Shown: piece after piece, positions 33,482 to 41,777 of the stretch
Layout: the number at the start of each line of letters is the position of its first letter
Numbering within the stretch: position 1 is the stretch's first letter
Source: Bacilli bacterium
Lineage (GTDB): Bacteria; Bacillota_I; Bacilli_A; RF39; UBA660
DNA: 64,000 bases
Assembly: GCA_017934595.1 (NCBI GenBank)
Contig: JAGBJG010000009.1
Location: 188,839 to 252,838 of the forward strand
Direction of reading: 5' to 3'
The notes under the pieces: generated by a model
Seen by the model: only the letters and a program-made list of their open reading frames with translations
Told to the model about the DNA's origin: nothing
The model's database searches: none
Program-made: the position numbers and the translations under genes

Positions 33482-34048
33482 ATGAAGGTACAAGTTGGAG
33501 TTTCAAATAGACATATCCATTTAACTAAAGAGGATTATATTAAGTTATGTGGTGAGAAAGAAATAGAAGTATTAAGACCAATTAATCAACCTGGTATGTT
33601 TGTAACTAAAGATATATTTACAATTAAAACAGAAAAAAGTGAAATACCTAATGTTAGATTACTTGGACCATTAAGAGATTATTCTCAAATAGAAATATCT
33701 AGGACAGACGCTTATAAATTAGGTTTAAATCCACCTGTCAGAACTTCTGGTGACTTAAAGGGTAGTGAAGCTATTACTATAGTAGGACCTATGGGTGAAT
33801 TACATTTAAACGAAGGTTGTATTATAGCTGATAGACATATTCATGTTACAGAAGATATGAAGAAGTATTATCACTTAGAAGGTAAAGATAAAGTAAATGT
33901 TTTAGTCGGTGGAGAAAAGGGTGGCATTATGTTTAATGTCGATTTAAAAGTATCAGATGAAGCATATTTTGAAATGCATATAGATACAGATGATGCCAAT
34001 GCCTTTATGCTAAAACAAGGCGATATAGTAGAAATTATAGAAGATTAA
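33482..34048 (+). CDS. pduL: Phosphate acyltransferase PduL
   Basis: 188 residues: VQVGVSNRHIHLTKEDYIKLCG, LLGPLRDYSQIEISRTDAYKLGLNPPVRTSGDLKGSEAITIVGP and IADRHIHVTEDM with the metal-binding HxH pairs and DTDDANAF. PduL interconverts acyl-CoA and acyl phosphate (acetyl or propionyl). No microcompartment genes or encapsulation peptide are seen, so it probably acts as the housekeeping phosphotransacetylase making acetyl phosphate for ATP. The ribosome site TAGGTGAT lies 4 bases before ATG. Confidence 0.93.
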   Translation: MKVQVGVSNRHIHLTKEDYIKLCGEKEIEVLRPINQPGMFVTKDIFTIKTEKSEIPNVRLLGPLRDYSQIEISRTDAYKLGLNPPVRTSGDLKGSEAITIVGPMGELHLNEGCIIADRHIHVTEDMKKYYHLEGKDKVNVLVGGEKGGIMFNVDLKVSDEAYFEMHIDTDDANAFMLKQGDIVEIIED

Positions 34049-34073
34049 TAGACTAAGTCTATTGTCTTTTTTT
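34047..34073 (+). terminator. Intrinsic terminator after pduL
   Basis: Stem AATAGAC/GTCTATT with a short TAA loop, a three-base gap and eight T residues; an extended -10 (TGATATAAT, 34082-34090) follows at once. Confidence 0.7.
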
Positions 34074-34114
34074 ATTTCAGTTGATATAATTATAAAGAAT
34101 AGGGAAGTGTGAAA

Positions 34115-35740
34115 ATGAATAAAAAAGGATTTACTTTAATAGAGTTATTAGCCGTTATTTTAATATTAGCTATAATCGCGATGATACTATCTCCAATAGT
34201 ATCTAAAATAATAGAAAGTGCAAGAGAACAATCAGATAGAAGAAGTGCGGAAAGATATGTTAAAGCTGCACAAGAATTCTATGTTGAGTCTCAGATGGAC
34301 GCAAATAAAAGAGCATTTTTAGGTTCTAATATAATTAATCAATTAGAATTAGATAATGACAATGCAGGCGGTAGTATAGTTGCCTATGAAGATGGTACAG
34401 TAGAGATGGCTATTACAATTAATGGAAGATGTTTTACTAAGACAACTACGCAAGATACAGGTGAAATAGAAGTGTCTAAAGATACATCTAATTGTACTGT
34501 AAATAGTTCAAGTGTAGCTATAAAATCTATATCATCAGGTAATGATTCTGTTACTATTGAATTAGATGATCCTAGTGTGTCAGTTTCTTCATGTAAATAT
34601 GGTACAACAAAATCTAATTTAGATAGAGATTGTACAGTATCTGGTAATAATCTTGTATTATCTAATACAGTACCAGGTACAAAATATAATTACGAAATAG
34701 TATTCTCAGATGGTTCAAAAAGAAGCGGAGTAATAGTAGCTAATCCAGGAGAAGTAATTAATCCTATTAATGGTGGTGGCTCTGCTGGAGGAGGAACCGG
34801 TTATTCTGGTGGAGGTTCTGGTTCAGGTGGATCAGGTTCTGGTGGAACATCAGGGGGCGGAGTAGCAGCTCCAACACGTACTGAAGTAAACGGTAGAACA
34901 GTTTACACTGGTAGAATGCTTTCTCGAGCAGATTATAAATATTTCAATGTGGATACAGGAACAAAATGTGATATTGTAGATTTTACAGCAAATAATGGTA
35001 ATACAACAAACGCTATGACTTCAGGATGTTTAAAATTCTGGGCATATATGGAAGATGATTTATCATATACAATGATATTAGATAGAAATATTGAAGCCGG
35101 CTATAACTGGGCTGATACAACTAATAATGGTTCAGGACCAACTGCTGCATATGCAAGACTAAAAGAACTTACAGCTAATTGGCAAGGTACTATTACACCT
35201 AAAAATTATGTAAATGTATATGCAATGAGTGGCACAGAATCAGCATATAGAATTGCTTATGAAACAGATGGTGCACATGCAAGATTTATAACAACAGATG
35301 AAGTTGCACGTATAACTGGAAATAATAATTTTAATCCAGTAACATCAAGTACAGGTGATTGGTTCTATTTAGATGGTGGTACGTCAGTGTCAACTGGTCA
35401 AACATGGCAAACTCAAATCGCGACATCATCAGAAGCGAGTGCTTATAAATGGCTATTTAATTATACTTATGGTTGTACAGATTATGGATGTGCTGTTGCA
35501 ACTAATGGTACATTTGGTTATTGGACAAGTGATGCAGTAGCAGGTACAACTAATGATGCTTGGTTAGTCGGTTATAATGGGGCCTTAAACTATAGAGCTG
35601 GTGGTGGAAACGTTAATAGTCCATATCCATACTTTAACGGTAATGGAAATTATGCTGCAGGTGTTAATTATACTGGTGGTAGTAGAAGATGGATGGGTAT
35701 TCGTCCTGTAATATCAGTACTAAAAAGTGCAGTAGACTAA
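34115..35740 (+). CDS. Prepilin-type surface protein with Gly/Ser linker
   Basis: 541 residues. MNKKGFTLIELLAVILILAIIAMI is a classic type IV prepilin signal with cleavage after G5 and E10. Residues about 55-125 form a pilin-like globular part with CFTKTT...TSNC cysteines. A module 'SSCKYGTTKSNLDRDC' near 165-180 recurs in the protein at 61660. A Gly/Ser linker (about 220-250) leads to a C-terminal domain (about 260-541) rich in Trp, Tyr and Asn with FGYWTSDAV and RWMGIRPVISVLKS, resembling C-type-lectin/FGE-like domains of surface proteins. ATG 34115 follows GGGAAG; the GTG at 34109 is upstream of it and rejected. Confidence 0.85.
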   Translation: MNKKGFTLIELLAVILILAIIAMILSPIVSKIIESAREQSDRRSAERYVKAAQEFYVESQMDANKRAFLGSNIINQLELDNDNAGGSIVAYEDGTVEMAITINGRCFTKTTTQDTGEIEVSKDTSNCTVNSSSVAIKSISSGNDSVTIELDDPSVSVSSCKYGTTKSNLDRDCTVSGNNLVLSNTVPGTKYNYEIVFSDGSKRSGVIVANPGEVINPINGGGSAGGGTGYSGGGSGSGGSGSGGTSGGGVAAPTRTEVNGRTVYTGRMLSRADYKYFNVDTGTKCDIVDFTANNGNTTNAMTSGCLKFWAYMEDDLSYTMILDRNIEAGYNWADTTNNGSGPTAAYARLKELTANWQGTITPKNYVNVYAMSGTESAYRIAYETDGAHARFITTDEVARITGNNNFNPVTSSTGDWFYLDGGTSVSTGQTWQTQIATSSEASAYKWLFNYTYGCTDYGCAVATNGTFGYWTSDAVAGTTNDAWLVGYNGALNYRAGGGNVNSPYPYFNGNGNYAAGVNYTGGSRRWMGIRPVISVLKSAVD

Positions 35741-35764
35741 AAAGAGCTTTATTTAGCTCTTTTT
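35739..35764 (+). terminator. Bidirectional terminator
   Basis: Stem AAAAAGAGCT/AGCTCTTTTT with a six-base loop; it also serves the convergent PBP gene. Confidence 0.87.
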
Positions 35765-37646
35765 ATTTTGGTTCAGTACCTTTTAGATAATATACAATTC
35801 TTTTATTTTTATCTTCATTAGTAGCTATTTCACCAGTAATAGGATTTACAAGTAATCCAATGACATCATCTGGTTTTTCGTACATAGTCTCATCTTTATC
35901 TTTTAAATATTTTTCAATTGTATCTATCCATATATTTTTAACTAATATACCTCCCGTAGGTGATACTTCTTTATTATCATCATATCCAGCCCATATACCT
36001 ACAATCGCATCTTTATTATATCCAAATATTAAATAATCAGTATCTGTAGTACCTGTTTTAACTGAATAATTATGTGTCATTTTATTTTTAATAACATAAC
36101 ATGTTGGATATTCATAATCTATTAAGGATGGATCATATGTAGCTTTTAAGGCATCATTTAAAATATAGACATAACTTTCATTTAAAACTCTTTCATATAA
36201 ATTATCTACATTATATAAAGTATTACCATGTGAATCTATTACCTTTCTAATAAAATGTGGTTTTATGATATACCCTGTATTAGCTAAAGTAGAATATGCT
36301 TTTGTCATTTCAAGTAGACTTATTCCCATTGATCCTAAGGCTAGGGAAGGGATAGGCTCTAGTGTGGTACTTATACCAACTCTTTTAGCTATGTCAACTA
36401 AGTTTTCTTCACCCATGAATAAATGCGTTTTAACGGCATAAATATTATCAGAGTAGGCTAATGCTTCTATCATAGTTATATCTTTATTAGGATATCTATC
36501 CGCGAAGTTTTGAGGAGTATAAATGTCATTATTAGAGAATACAAAATTAGTTTTTTCGCTTCTAAAAGTAGATGTCACTGTCATACCATTTTCTAATGCT
36601 TTATAGTATAAAAATGGTTTCATCGTAGATCCAACTTGTCTTTTAGAATATAAAGCTCTGTTATACTGACTTATGTTATAATCTTTGCCACCAGCTATAG
36701 CTAATATAGCGCCTGTATTTGGATCCATAAGAATACCGCTTGCTTGTATCTCATTATCAGTGACATTATTTTTTATGCTTTCTTCTAAACTAGTTTGTGC
36801 ATCCATATCTAAGTTAGTATATATTTTTAATCCTCCGGTATTTATAAGAGATCTAGGTATACTTTTTATATCGTTTAATTCTTTTATTACGGCATCCTGA
36901 TAATACATTAAAGTATTTGGTTTATCTGTTATTAAGTTACCTTCATAAGTAAGATTAGTTTTATAGGCTATTTCTTTTTCTTCCTCAGTAATATATCCAT
37001 TTTTAACCATTGAATCTAAAACTACTAATTGTCTTTTTTTGGCATTTAATGTATTACCTATAGGTTCATAGTTATTAGGAGATTTAGGTATACCAGCTAA
37101 GATAGATGCTTCAGCTAATGTTAAATCTCTAGAACTTTTACCAAAGTAATATTGTGATGCATTTTCAATTCCAAAGACACCACCATAATTTATAGTATTT
37201 AAATAACCTTCTAGTATTTCATTTTTAGAATAATGTGTTTCCATTCTAAGAGTTAACCATGCTTCAGCTATTTTTCTTTTTAAAGTTTTATCAAAATTTA
37301 AATAATTATTTTTAGCATATTGCTGAGTAATAGTAGAGGCACCTTCAACATAATCTCTATTTATGATATTTTTAATAATTGCTTTTACAATTCTTGGATA
37401 ATCAAATCCTTTATGTTTATAGAAATTTTTATCTTCAACAGAAATAGTCGCGTCAATTAAATTACTTGATATTTCATCTATATTTATCCAATCATTATTA
37501 TTAGTTTCAAAAGAATTATCATATATATCGTATAAATAGTAATTATTTTCTTTACCTAAGTTTAATTTAGGAAATAAAAACGCTACTAAATATATGCCAT
37601 AATAAATAGATATTATAATTAATATAGGTAGTATTATTTTTTTCAT
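35763..37646 (-). CDS. Class A penicillin-binding protein
   Basis: Bifunctional glycosyltransferase and transpeptidase, 627 residues, with an N-terminal membrane anchor (about 5-24). Glycosyltransferase motifs: ATISVEDKNFYKHKGFD, VEGASTITQQYAKN and RKIAEAWLTLRME, then NTINYGG and AEASILAGIPKSPNNYEP. The transpeptidase has STMKP (active Ser in SxxK), YSDNIYAVK (SDN) and KTGTTD. It polymerises and cross-links peptidoglycan. It lacks the long C-terminal extensions of PBP1a. Monocistronic on the minus strand. Confidence 0.93.
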   Translation of the reverse strand: MKKIILPILIIISIYYGIYLVAFLFPKLNLGKENNYYLYDIYDNSFETNNNDWINIDEISSNLIDATISVEDKNFYKHKGFDYPRIVKAIIKNIINRDYVEGASTITQQYAKNNYLNFDKTLKRKIAEAWLTLRMETHYSKNEILEGYLNTINYGGVFGIENASQYYFGKSSRDLTLAEASILAGIPKSPNNYEPIGNTLNAKKRQLVVLDSMVKNGYITEEEKEIAYKTNLTYEGNLITDKPNTLMYYQDAVIKELNDIKSIPRSLINTGGLKIYTNLDMDAQTSLEESIKNNVTDNEIQASGILMDPNTGAILAIAGGKDYNISQYNRALYSKRQVGSTMKPFLYYKALENGMTVTSTFRSEKTNFVFSNNDIYTPQNFADRYPNKDITMIEALAYSDNIYAVKTHLFMGEENLVDIAKRVGISTTLEPIPSLALGSMGISLLEMTKAYSTLANTGYIIKPHFIRKVIDSHGNTLYNVDNLYERVLNESYVYILNDALKATYDPSLIDYEYPTCYVIKNKMTHNYSVKTGTTDTDYLIFGYNKDAIVGIWAGYDDNKEVSPTGGILVKNIWIDTIEKYLKDKDETMYEKPDDVIGLLVNPITGEIATNEDKNKRIVYYLKGTEPK

Positions 37647-37738
37647 AGTATCACCAGTCTATATTTATTATTAACAATTAGTAATAAAATATATATACAA
37701 ATTAATAAAATGTGTGTTATAATTTCATGGGTGATGTT

Positions 37739-38083
37739 ATGGATATAAAATTAAATATAACATTAAAACATGATGGAATTACTGAAATTAATGAATTTGA
37801 TGGAACATTTATAGATAATAGAATAGTATATAATGATGATGTTAGAGTAATCATTGATTTGGATAAAAAGAAAATCGAAAGAATAAGTGATGATTATAAA
37901 GTAGAATTAGATTTTATTAATGACATATGTAGAATCTATGTTAAAGAATTAGATAATTATTTAAATTTAAATATGATAAAAGAAAAATATGAACATAATA
38001 ATAATTTATTAAATATTGTGTATTATATTGAAAATGAAAAGGAAAATAAAATTGAGTATAATATAACTTATAAAAATATATAA
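37739..38083 (+). CDS. DUF1934/YwiB-like beta-barrel protein
   Basis: 114 residues, beta-rich: MDIKLNITLKHDGITEINEFDGTFIDNRIVYNDDVRVIIDLDKKKIERISDDYKVELDF ... IVYYIENEKENKIEYNITY. It looks like a short YwiB-type calycin-like barrel, and its place just upstream of rpoE fits the ywiB-argS-rpoE region of Bacillus, though argS is missing. Start ATG 37739 after GGGTGAT. Assignment by fold-like pattern and synteny only. An extended -10 (TGTTATAAT) lies about 20 bases upstream. Confidence 0.6.
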   Translation: MDIKLNITLKHDGITEINEFDGTFIDNRIVYNDDVRVIIDLDKKKIERISDDYKVELDFINDICRIYVKELDNYLNLNMIKEKYEHNNNLLNIVYYIENEKENKIEYNITYKNI

Positions 38084-38091
38084 AAAATATA

Positions 38092-38119
38092 TTGACACTA
38101 CGTCATAATATGTTATACT
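38092..38119 (+). promoter_or_regulatory. Promoter of rpoE
   Basis: TTGACA (38092-38097), 16-base spacer, extended -10 TGTTATACT (hexamer 38114-38119). Confidence 0.85.
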
Positions 38120-38145
38120 TATGAATTGTAAGAAAGAGTGATTTT

Positions 38146-38598
38146 ATGAAACTAAAAGATATGAACATAACTGAATTAAAAGCTATGTCTTATACAGATA
38201 TTGCTTACATGATTTTAAAAGAAGAAAAGAAAAAAATCAACACACCTAAATTATTTAAAAAGGTATGTGATTTATTAGAATATACAGATGAAGAATACGA
38301 AGCTAAAATAGGTGATTTTTATACATCATTAACTACTGATTGTAGATTCATTATCTTAGATACAGCTGAATGGGATTTAAAAGATAAACATATCGTTAAA
38401 GAGACTGTTGATGAAGATGATGATGAAGAAGCTGATATTTCTATTGAAGAAGTAGAAGATGAAGAAGTAGAAGATGAAGAAACTGACGAATTAGATGAAG
38501 ATAGTATCGACAATATAGATGAAGAATTAGATGACGATATTGATGACGATATGGAAGACTTAAGAGTAATTGAAGAAGATGAGGAAGAAGAAAGCTAG
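38146..38598 (+). CDS. rpoE: RNA polymerase delta subunit
   Basis: 150 residues. The N-terminal folded domain (HARE-HTH, about 1-88) reads MSYTDIAYMILKEEKKKINTPKLFKKVCDLLEYTDEEYEAKIGDFYTSLTTDCRFIIL; the rest is an almost purely Asp/Glu disordered tail. Delta displaces RNA and speeds polymerase recycling and is characteristic of Bacilli, which helps place the organism. Own promoter and terminator. Confidence 0.93.
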   Translation: MKLKDMNITELKAMSYTDIAYMILKEEKKKINTPKLFKKVCDLLEYTDEEYEAKIGDFYTSLTTDCRFIILDTAEWDLKDKHIVKETVDEDDDEEADISIEEVEDEEVEDEETDELDEDSIDNIDEELDDDIDDDMEDLRVIEEDEEEES

Positions 38599-38612
38599 TA
38601 TACTAGTTTTTT
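38592..38612 (+). terminator. Intrinsic terminator after rpoE
   Basis: Stem AAGCTAG/CTAGTTT (one G-T) with a TATA loop, then seven T residues. Confidence 0.75.
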
Positions 38613-38668
38613 TCTTGATTAAAAAAAGGTAATATAGTATAATCTATATAGTTTGAAAGGGTGATACC

Positions 38669-39751
38669 ATGAATGAAGAAAATTTAGTAGCGCGTTTAGA
38701 AAATATATCAAATAGATATAATGAAATCAATAATGAACTTATGAATCCAGAAGTATTATCTGATATCAAAAAAACTAGAGAATTATCAAAAGAACAATCT
38801 GGTTTAGCTGATGCTTATAATGCTTATAATGAATATAAAACTTTAATGAGTGATATGGAAGCAGCTAAAGAAATGGCTAAAGATCCTGAAATGGCAAGTT
38901 ACGCTAAAGAAGAATTAGAAGGTTATAAAGCTAGAAAAGAAGAATTATTACATGAATTAGAAATCTTATTATTACCAAAAGATCCTAATGATGGTAAAAA
39001 CGTTATTGTTGAAATCAGAGGAGCAGCAGGTGGAGATGAAGCTAATATCTTTGCTGGTGATTTATATGATATGTATACACATTTAGCAGAAAAAGAAGGT
39101 TGGAAGATTGAAGTAATGGAAGAAGAACCTGGTACTGCTGGTGGATATACACTTATAAGTTTTATGGTTAAAGGTGATAATGTATATTCAAAATTAAAAT
39201 ATGAAAGTGGAGCTCATAGAGTTCAAAGAGTTCCTGTAACAGAATCACAAGGAAGAGTACAAACATCTACAGCTACAGTACTTGTTATGCCAGAAGCAGA
39301 TGAAGTTGATGTTGATTTAGATATGAATGATGTTAGAATAGATATTACTAGAAGTTCAGGTTGTGGTGGTCAAGGAGTTAATACAACAGATTCAGCTGTT
39401 AGACTTACACATATACCTACAGGTTTAGTTGTTTATTCTCAAACAGAAAGAAGTCAAATTAAGAATAAGGAAAAAGCTATTAAAATATTACAAGCTAGAT
39501 TAGCTGATTTAAGGATGCGTGAAGCAGAAGAAAAAGCTGGTGTAGAAAGAAGAAGTAAGATAGGTACAGGAGATCGTTCTGAAAAGATTAGAACATATAA
39601 TTATCCACAAAATAGGGTAACTGATCATCGTATAGGATTTACTTTAAATGCACTTGATAGAGTTATGGCTGGAGATATTGATAAAGTAATCGAAGCTTTG
39701 ATTACGGAAGATCAAGCTAGAAAACTTAAAGGTGAGGAATCTTTTGAATAA
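38669..39751 (+). CDS. prfA: Peptide chain release factor 1
   Basis: Class I release factor reading UAA and UAG. Length 360. Motifs: GAHRVQRVPVTESQGRVQTSTATV with the P-V-T tripeptide region, and SSGCGGQGVNTTDSAVRLTHIPTG with the catalytic GGQ whose Gln is methylated by PrmC, encoded next. UGA stops are used in this window too, so an RF2 must exist elsewhere in the genome. The overlap with prmC is 8 bases. Confidence 0.97.
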   Translation: MNEENLVARLENISNRYNEINNELMNPEVLSDIKKTRELSKEQSGLADAYNAYNEYKTLMSDMEAAKEMAKDPEMASYAKEELEGYKARKEELLHELEILLLPKDPNDGKNVIVEIRGAAGGDEANIFAGDLYDMYTHLAEKEGWKIEVMEEEPGTAGGYTLISFMVKGDNVYSKLKYESGAHRVQRVPVTESQGRVQTSTATVLVMPEADEVDVDLDMNDVRIDITRSSGCGGQGVNTTDSAVRLTHIPTGLVVYSQTERSQIKNKEKAIKILQARLADLRMREAEEKAGVERRSKIGTGDRSEKIRTYNYPQNRVTDHRIGFTLNALDRVMAGDIDKVIEALITEDQARKLKGEESFE

Positions 39752-40454
39752 TATAGAGTATTTAAAGAAATATTATGATGGTAATATTGAAGAGGCAACT
39801 AAAAGATTAGAAGCTGGTGAAGCAGTTCAATATATTGTTGGTAATGTAGATTTTTGTGGATATAATTATAACATTACTCATGATACTTTAATGCCTAGAT
39901 TTGAAACTGAAGAATTAGTTAGTAAATTAATTAAATATGCTAAAGATAAATTTGATACAAAAGTATCTATCTTAGATATAGGAACTGGTACAGGTTGTAT
40001 TGCTATTACACTAAGTTTAGAATTAGATAGTAATGTTACTGCAGTTGATATATCAGATAAGGCATTAGAAGTAGCTAAAGGTAATGCTTTAAAACATAAA
40101 AGAGATATTAAGTTTATAAAAAGTGATATATATAGTAATATCTTTGATAGATATGATATTATCGTTTCTAATCCTCCTTATATTAGGGAAGATGAAGAAA
40201 TTGAAGATATTGTTAAAACAAATGAACCTGCTATTGCTTTATACGCGACTGATAATGGATTATATTTTTATAAAAAAATTATTAGTAATGCATATAAATA
40301 TATCAAGAAAGATCATATCCTTGCGTTTGAAATAGGTATGGATCAAGGCGAAGATGTAGTAGAAATCGCCAAGAAGTTTTTTAAAGATGATGATATTATT
40401 TTAGAAAAAGATATGCAGGGTAGAGATAGGTTTGTCTTTATAATAAGTAAGTAG
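39744..40454 (+). CDS. prmC: Release factor glutamine methyltransferase PrmC
   Basis: SAM-dependent enzyme that N5-methylates the GGQ glutamine of release factors. Rossmann motif ILDIGTGTGCIAITLS near 72-87 and the catalytic NPPY in IIVSNPPYIREDEE; N-terminal LMPRFETEELV is typical. The start is probably TTG 39744, inside the last codons of prfA, with GGTGAGG about 6-13 bases upstream; the GTG at 39732 is in that ribosome site. The 236-residue length is a little short because of a reduced N-terminal helical domain. Confidence 0.93.
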   Translation: MNNIEYLKKYYDGNIEEATKRLEAGEAVQYIVGNVDFCGYNYNITHDTLMPRFETEELVSKLIKYAKDKFDTKVSILDIGTGTGCIAITLSLELDSNVTAVDISDKALEVAKGNALKHKRDIKFIKSDIYSNIFDRYDIIVSNPPYIREDEEIEDIVKTNEPAIALYATDNGLYFYKKIISNAYKYIKKDHILAFEIGMDQGEDVVEIAKKFFKDDDIILEKDMQGRDRFVFIISK

Positions 40455-40475
40455 TGATTTAATCACTACTTTTTA
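40450..40475 (+). terminator. Intrinsic terminator after prmC
   Basis: Stem AGTAGTGA/TCACTACT with a TTTAA loop and five T residues; includes the stop codon. Confidence 0.85.
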
Positions 40476-40489
40476 TGGTCCATATGGTC

Positions 40490-40517
40490 TTGCAAAAAAA
40501 TAAAAATGTGGTACAAT
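40490..40517 (+). promoter_or_regulatory. Promoter of the structured RNA
   Basis: TTGCAA (40490-40495), 16-base spacer, TACAAT (40512-40517). The same TTGCAA -35 is seen for HU and ssb. Confidence 0.75.
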
Positions 40518-40523
40518 AATATT

Positions 40524-40725
40524 GTCTTTGAAAGACAAGAAGTGACATTTATATACAAAGATATTGTATATTATGTATTTGAGTAGATGAGGGTGTAAAT
40601 TCTTCTTGCACTGACGCTTACATAATGTAAGTTGGAGTAGGTTGTACCGAAAGTATACATGTAGAACTGGGAGACTACCATTTACTCAAAAAGCCATACC
40701 TTTTGGGTATGGCTTTATTTATTTT
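40524..40725 (+). ncRNA. Structured noncoding RNA of about 200 nt, family not identified
   Basis: The region has a promoter, no sizeable reading frame and dense pairing: a 5' hairpin TTGTCTTT/AAAGACAA; a closing stem TTGAGTAGATG with CATTTACTCAA (one G-T) that encloses about 90 bases; an inner hairpin CTTACA-TAA-TGTAAG; GTAC-CGAAA-GTAT; and GTAG pairing with CTAC. It ends in a strong terminator hairpin AAGCCATACC/GGTATGGCTT (40691-40715). It is unlike tmRNA, SRP RNA, RNase P RNA and T-boxes. It may be a free-standing RNA or the leader of the nuclease-like gene at 40748. A raiA-type or 6S-type RNA should be tested. Confidence 0.7.
40691..40725 (+). terminator. Terminator hairpin at the end of the structured RNA
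   Basis: Ten-base-pair GC-containing stem AAGCCATACC/GGTATGGCTT with a TTTTG loop, followed by a broken T-tract (TATTTATTTT). Confidence 0.82.
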
Positions 40726-40747
40726 GGAAAAGAGGTGAGGATTATTT

Positions 40748-41149
40748 ATGAGTAAAGTTACTAAAGTTGTTGGTAAAATTAGTCATGAGATTGCTTTAAA
40801 ATATGATTTACATGATTACGAAAACCATAATATTGTGCAATCGTTAGATTTATATGCGCACATTCAAAAGCATATCAGTGAATTCAAAAGTATAGATAGT
40901 TATAATAATAGTGTTTTTAATGTTGATAAAATAATAAATAATCCTTACTTTGTATACTATGATACTAATAGAAATTCGTTGTTATATTACAAAGAAATAG
41001 ATGAGTTTACATGCGTTGTAGTTAAACTTAATATTAGAAAAAATAAAGATATATATGTATCTACTATATATCCTGTTAATAAGTTAAAAATTGAAAAACT
41101 TAAAAGGAAACAATTAATTGAAAAATATACATATCAAGGGGAATTTTAA
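40748..41149 (+). CDS. Small BECR-fold nuclease-like protein
   Basis: 133 residues without signal or membrane segment. H38-I-Q-K-H42, then IINNPYFVYYD, LLYYKEI, TCVVVKL and YVSTIYPV (105-110 for STIYPV) follow the layout of phage Barnase-EndoU-ColicinE5/D-RelE-like (PBECR) RNases, in which His, Lys/Arg and Ser/Thr act in catalysis. A similar pattern ends the TPR protein at 8139. It begins 23 bases after the RNA terminator behind GAGGTGAGG. No antitoxin gene is adjacent. The nuclease call is from pattern and needs profile comparison. Confidence 0.6.
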   Translation: MSKVTKVVGKISHEIALKYDLHDYENHNIVQSLDLYAHIQKHISEFKSIDSYNNSVFNVDKIINNPYFVYYDTNRNSLLYYKEIDEFTCVVVKLNIRKNKDIYVSTIYPVNKLKIEKLKRKQLIEKYTYQGEF

Positions 41150-41229
41150 TATATAAATAAAATGTAAAATACCCGTATAATCTATTGAAAATAGGTTATT
41201 AATATATTATAATGTAGGTGGTGATTAAT

Positions 41230-41769
41230 ATGGATTTTATAGATAATGCAGAATTAAGAATGGCTGAAGCGATTGAAGCTATGGAAAAAAGATTTTCAAA
41301 TGTAAGAGCAGGAAGAGCTAATCCAAGTATTTTGGATAAAGTTATGGTTAATTATTATGGAGTAGATACACCTTTAAAGGGAGTAGCTAATATATCAATT
41401 CCTGAAGCAAGACAATTGATGATTAAACCTTTTGATAAAAGTTTATTAGGCGCAATTGAAAAAGGAATTTATGAAGCTAATATTGGATTAACTCCAAATA
41501 ATAATGGTGAAACTATTATATTAAATATTCCAGCTTTAACAGAAGATACAAGAAGAGATTATGTTAAACAAGTTAAATCTATGGCTGAAGATTGTAAGAT
41601 ATCTTTAAGAAATATTCGTCAAGATGTTAATAATGATATTAAAAAAGCTGAACTTACAGATGATGATAAAAAATCATATGAAGAAGATGTACAAGAATTA
41701 ATTAATAAATATAATAAAATTGTAGAAGATAAAGCAAAAGAAAAAGAACAAGAGTTAATGACAGTATAG
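41230..41769 (+). CDS. frr: Ribosome recycling factor
   Basis: 179 residues of the normal three-helix-bundle protein: KRFSNVRAGRANPSILDKVMVNYYGVDTPL, IPEARQLMIKPFDKSLL, NPNNGE-like LTPNNNGETIILNIPALTEDTRRDYVKQVK. It splits post-termination ribosomes with EF-G. ATG 41230 follows GGTGGTGAT; the upstream GTG at 41218 is inside that ribosome site. pyrH, the common partner, is not adjacent; an AI-2E family permease gene follows. Confidence 0.96.
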   Translation: MDFIDNAELRMAEAIEAMEKRFSNVRAGRANPSILDKVMVNYYGVDTPLKGVANISIPEARQLMIKPFDKSLLGAIEKGIYEANIGLTPNNNGETIILNIPALTEDTRRDYVKQVKSMAEDCKISLRNIRQDVNNDIKKAELTDDDKKSYEEDVQELINKYNKIVEDKAKEKEQELMTV

Positions 41770-41777
41770 GAGATATT

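Noticed and set aside
40524-40725. T-box or SRP/tmRNA identity for the structured RNA
   Set aside because: It lacks the GGTGGTACCACG antiterminator core found in the three real T-boxes, the SRP GGAAGG-type tetraloop domain, and a tRNA-like end for tmRNA.
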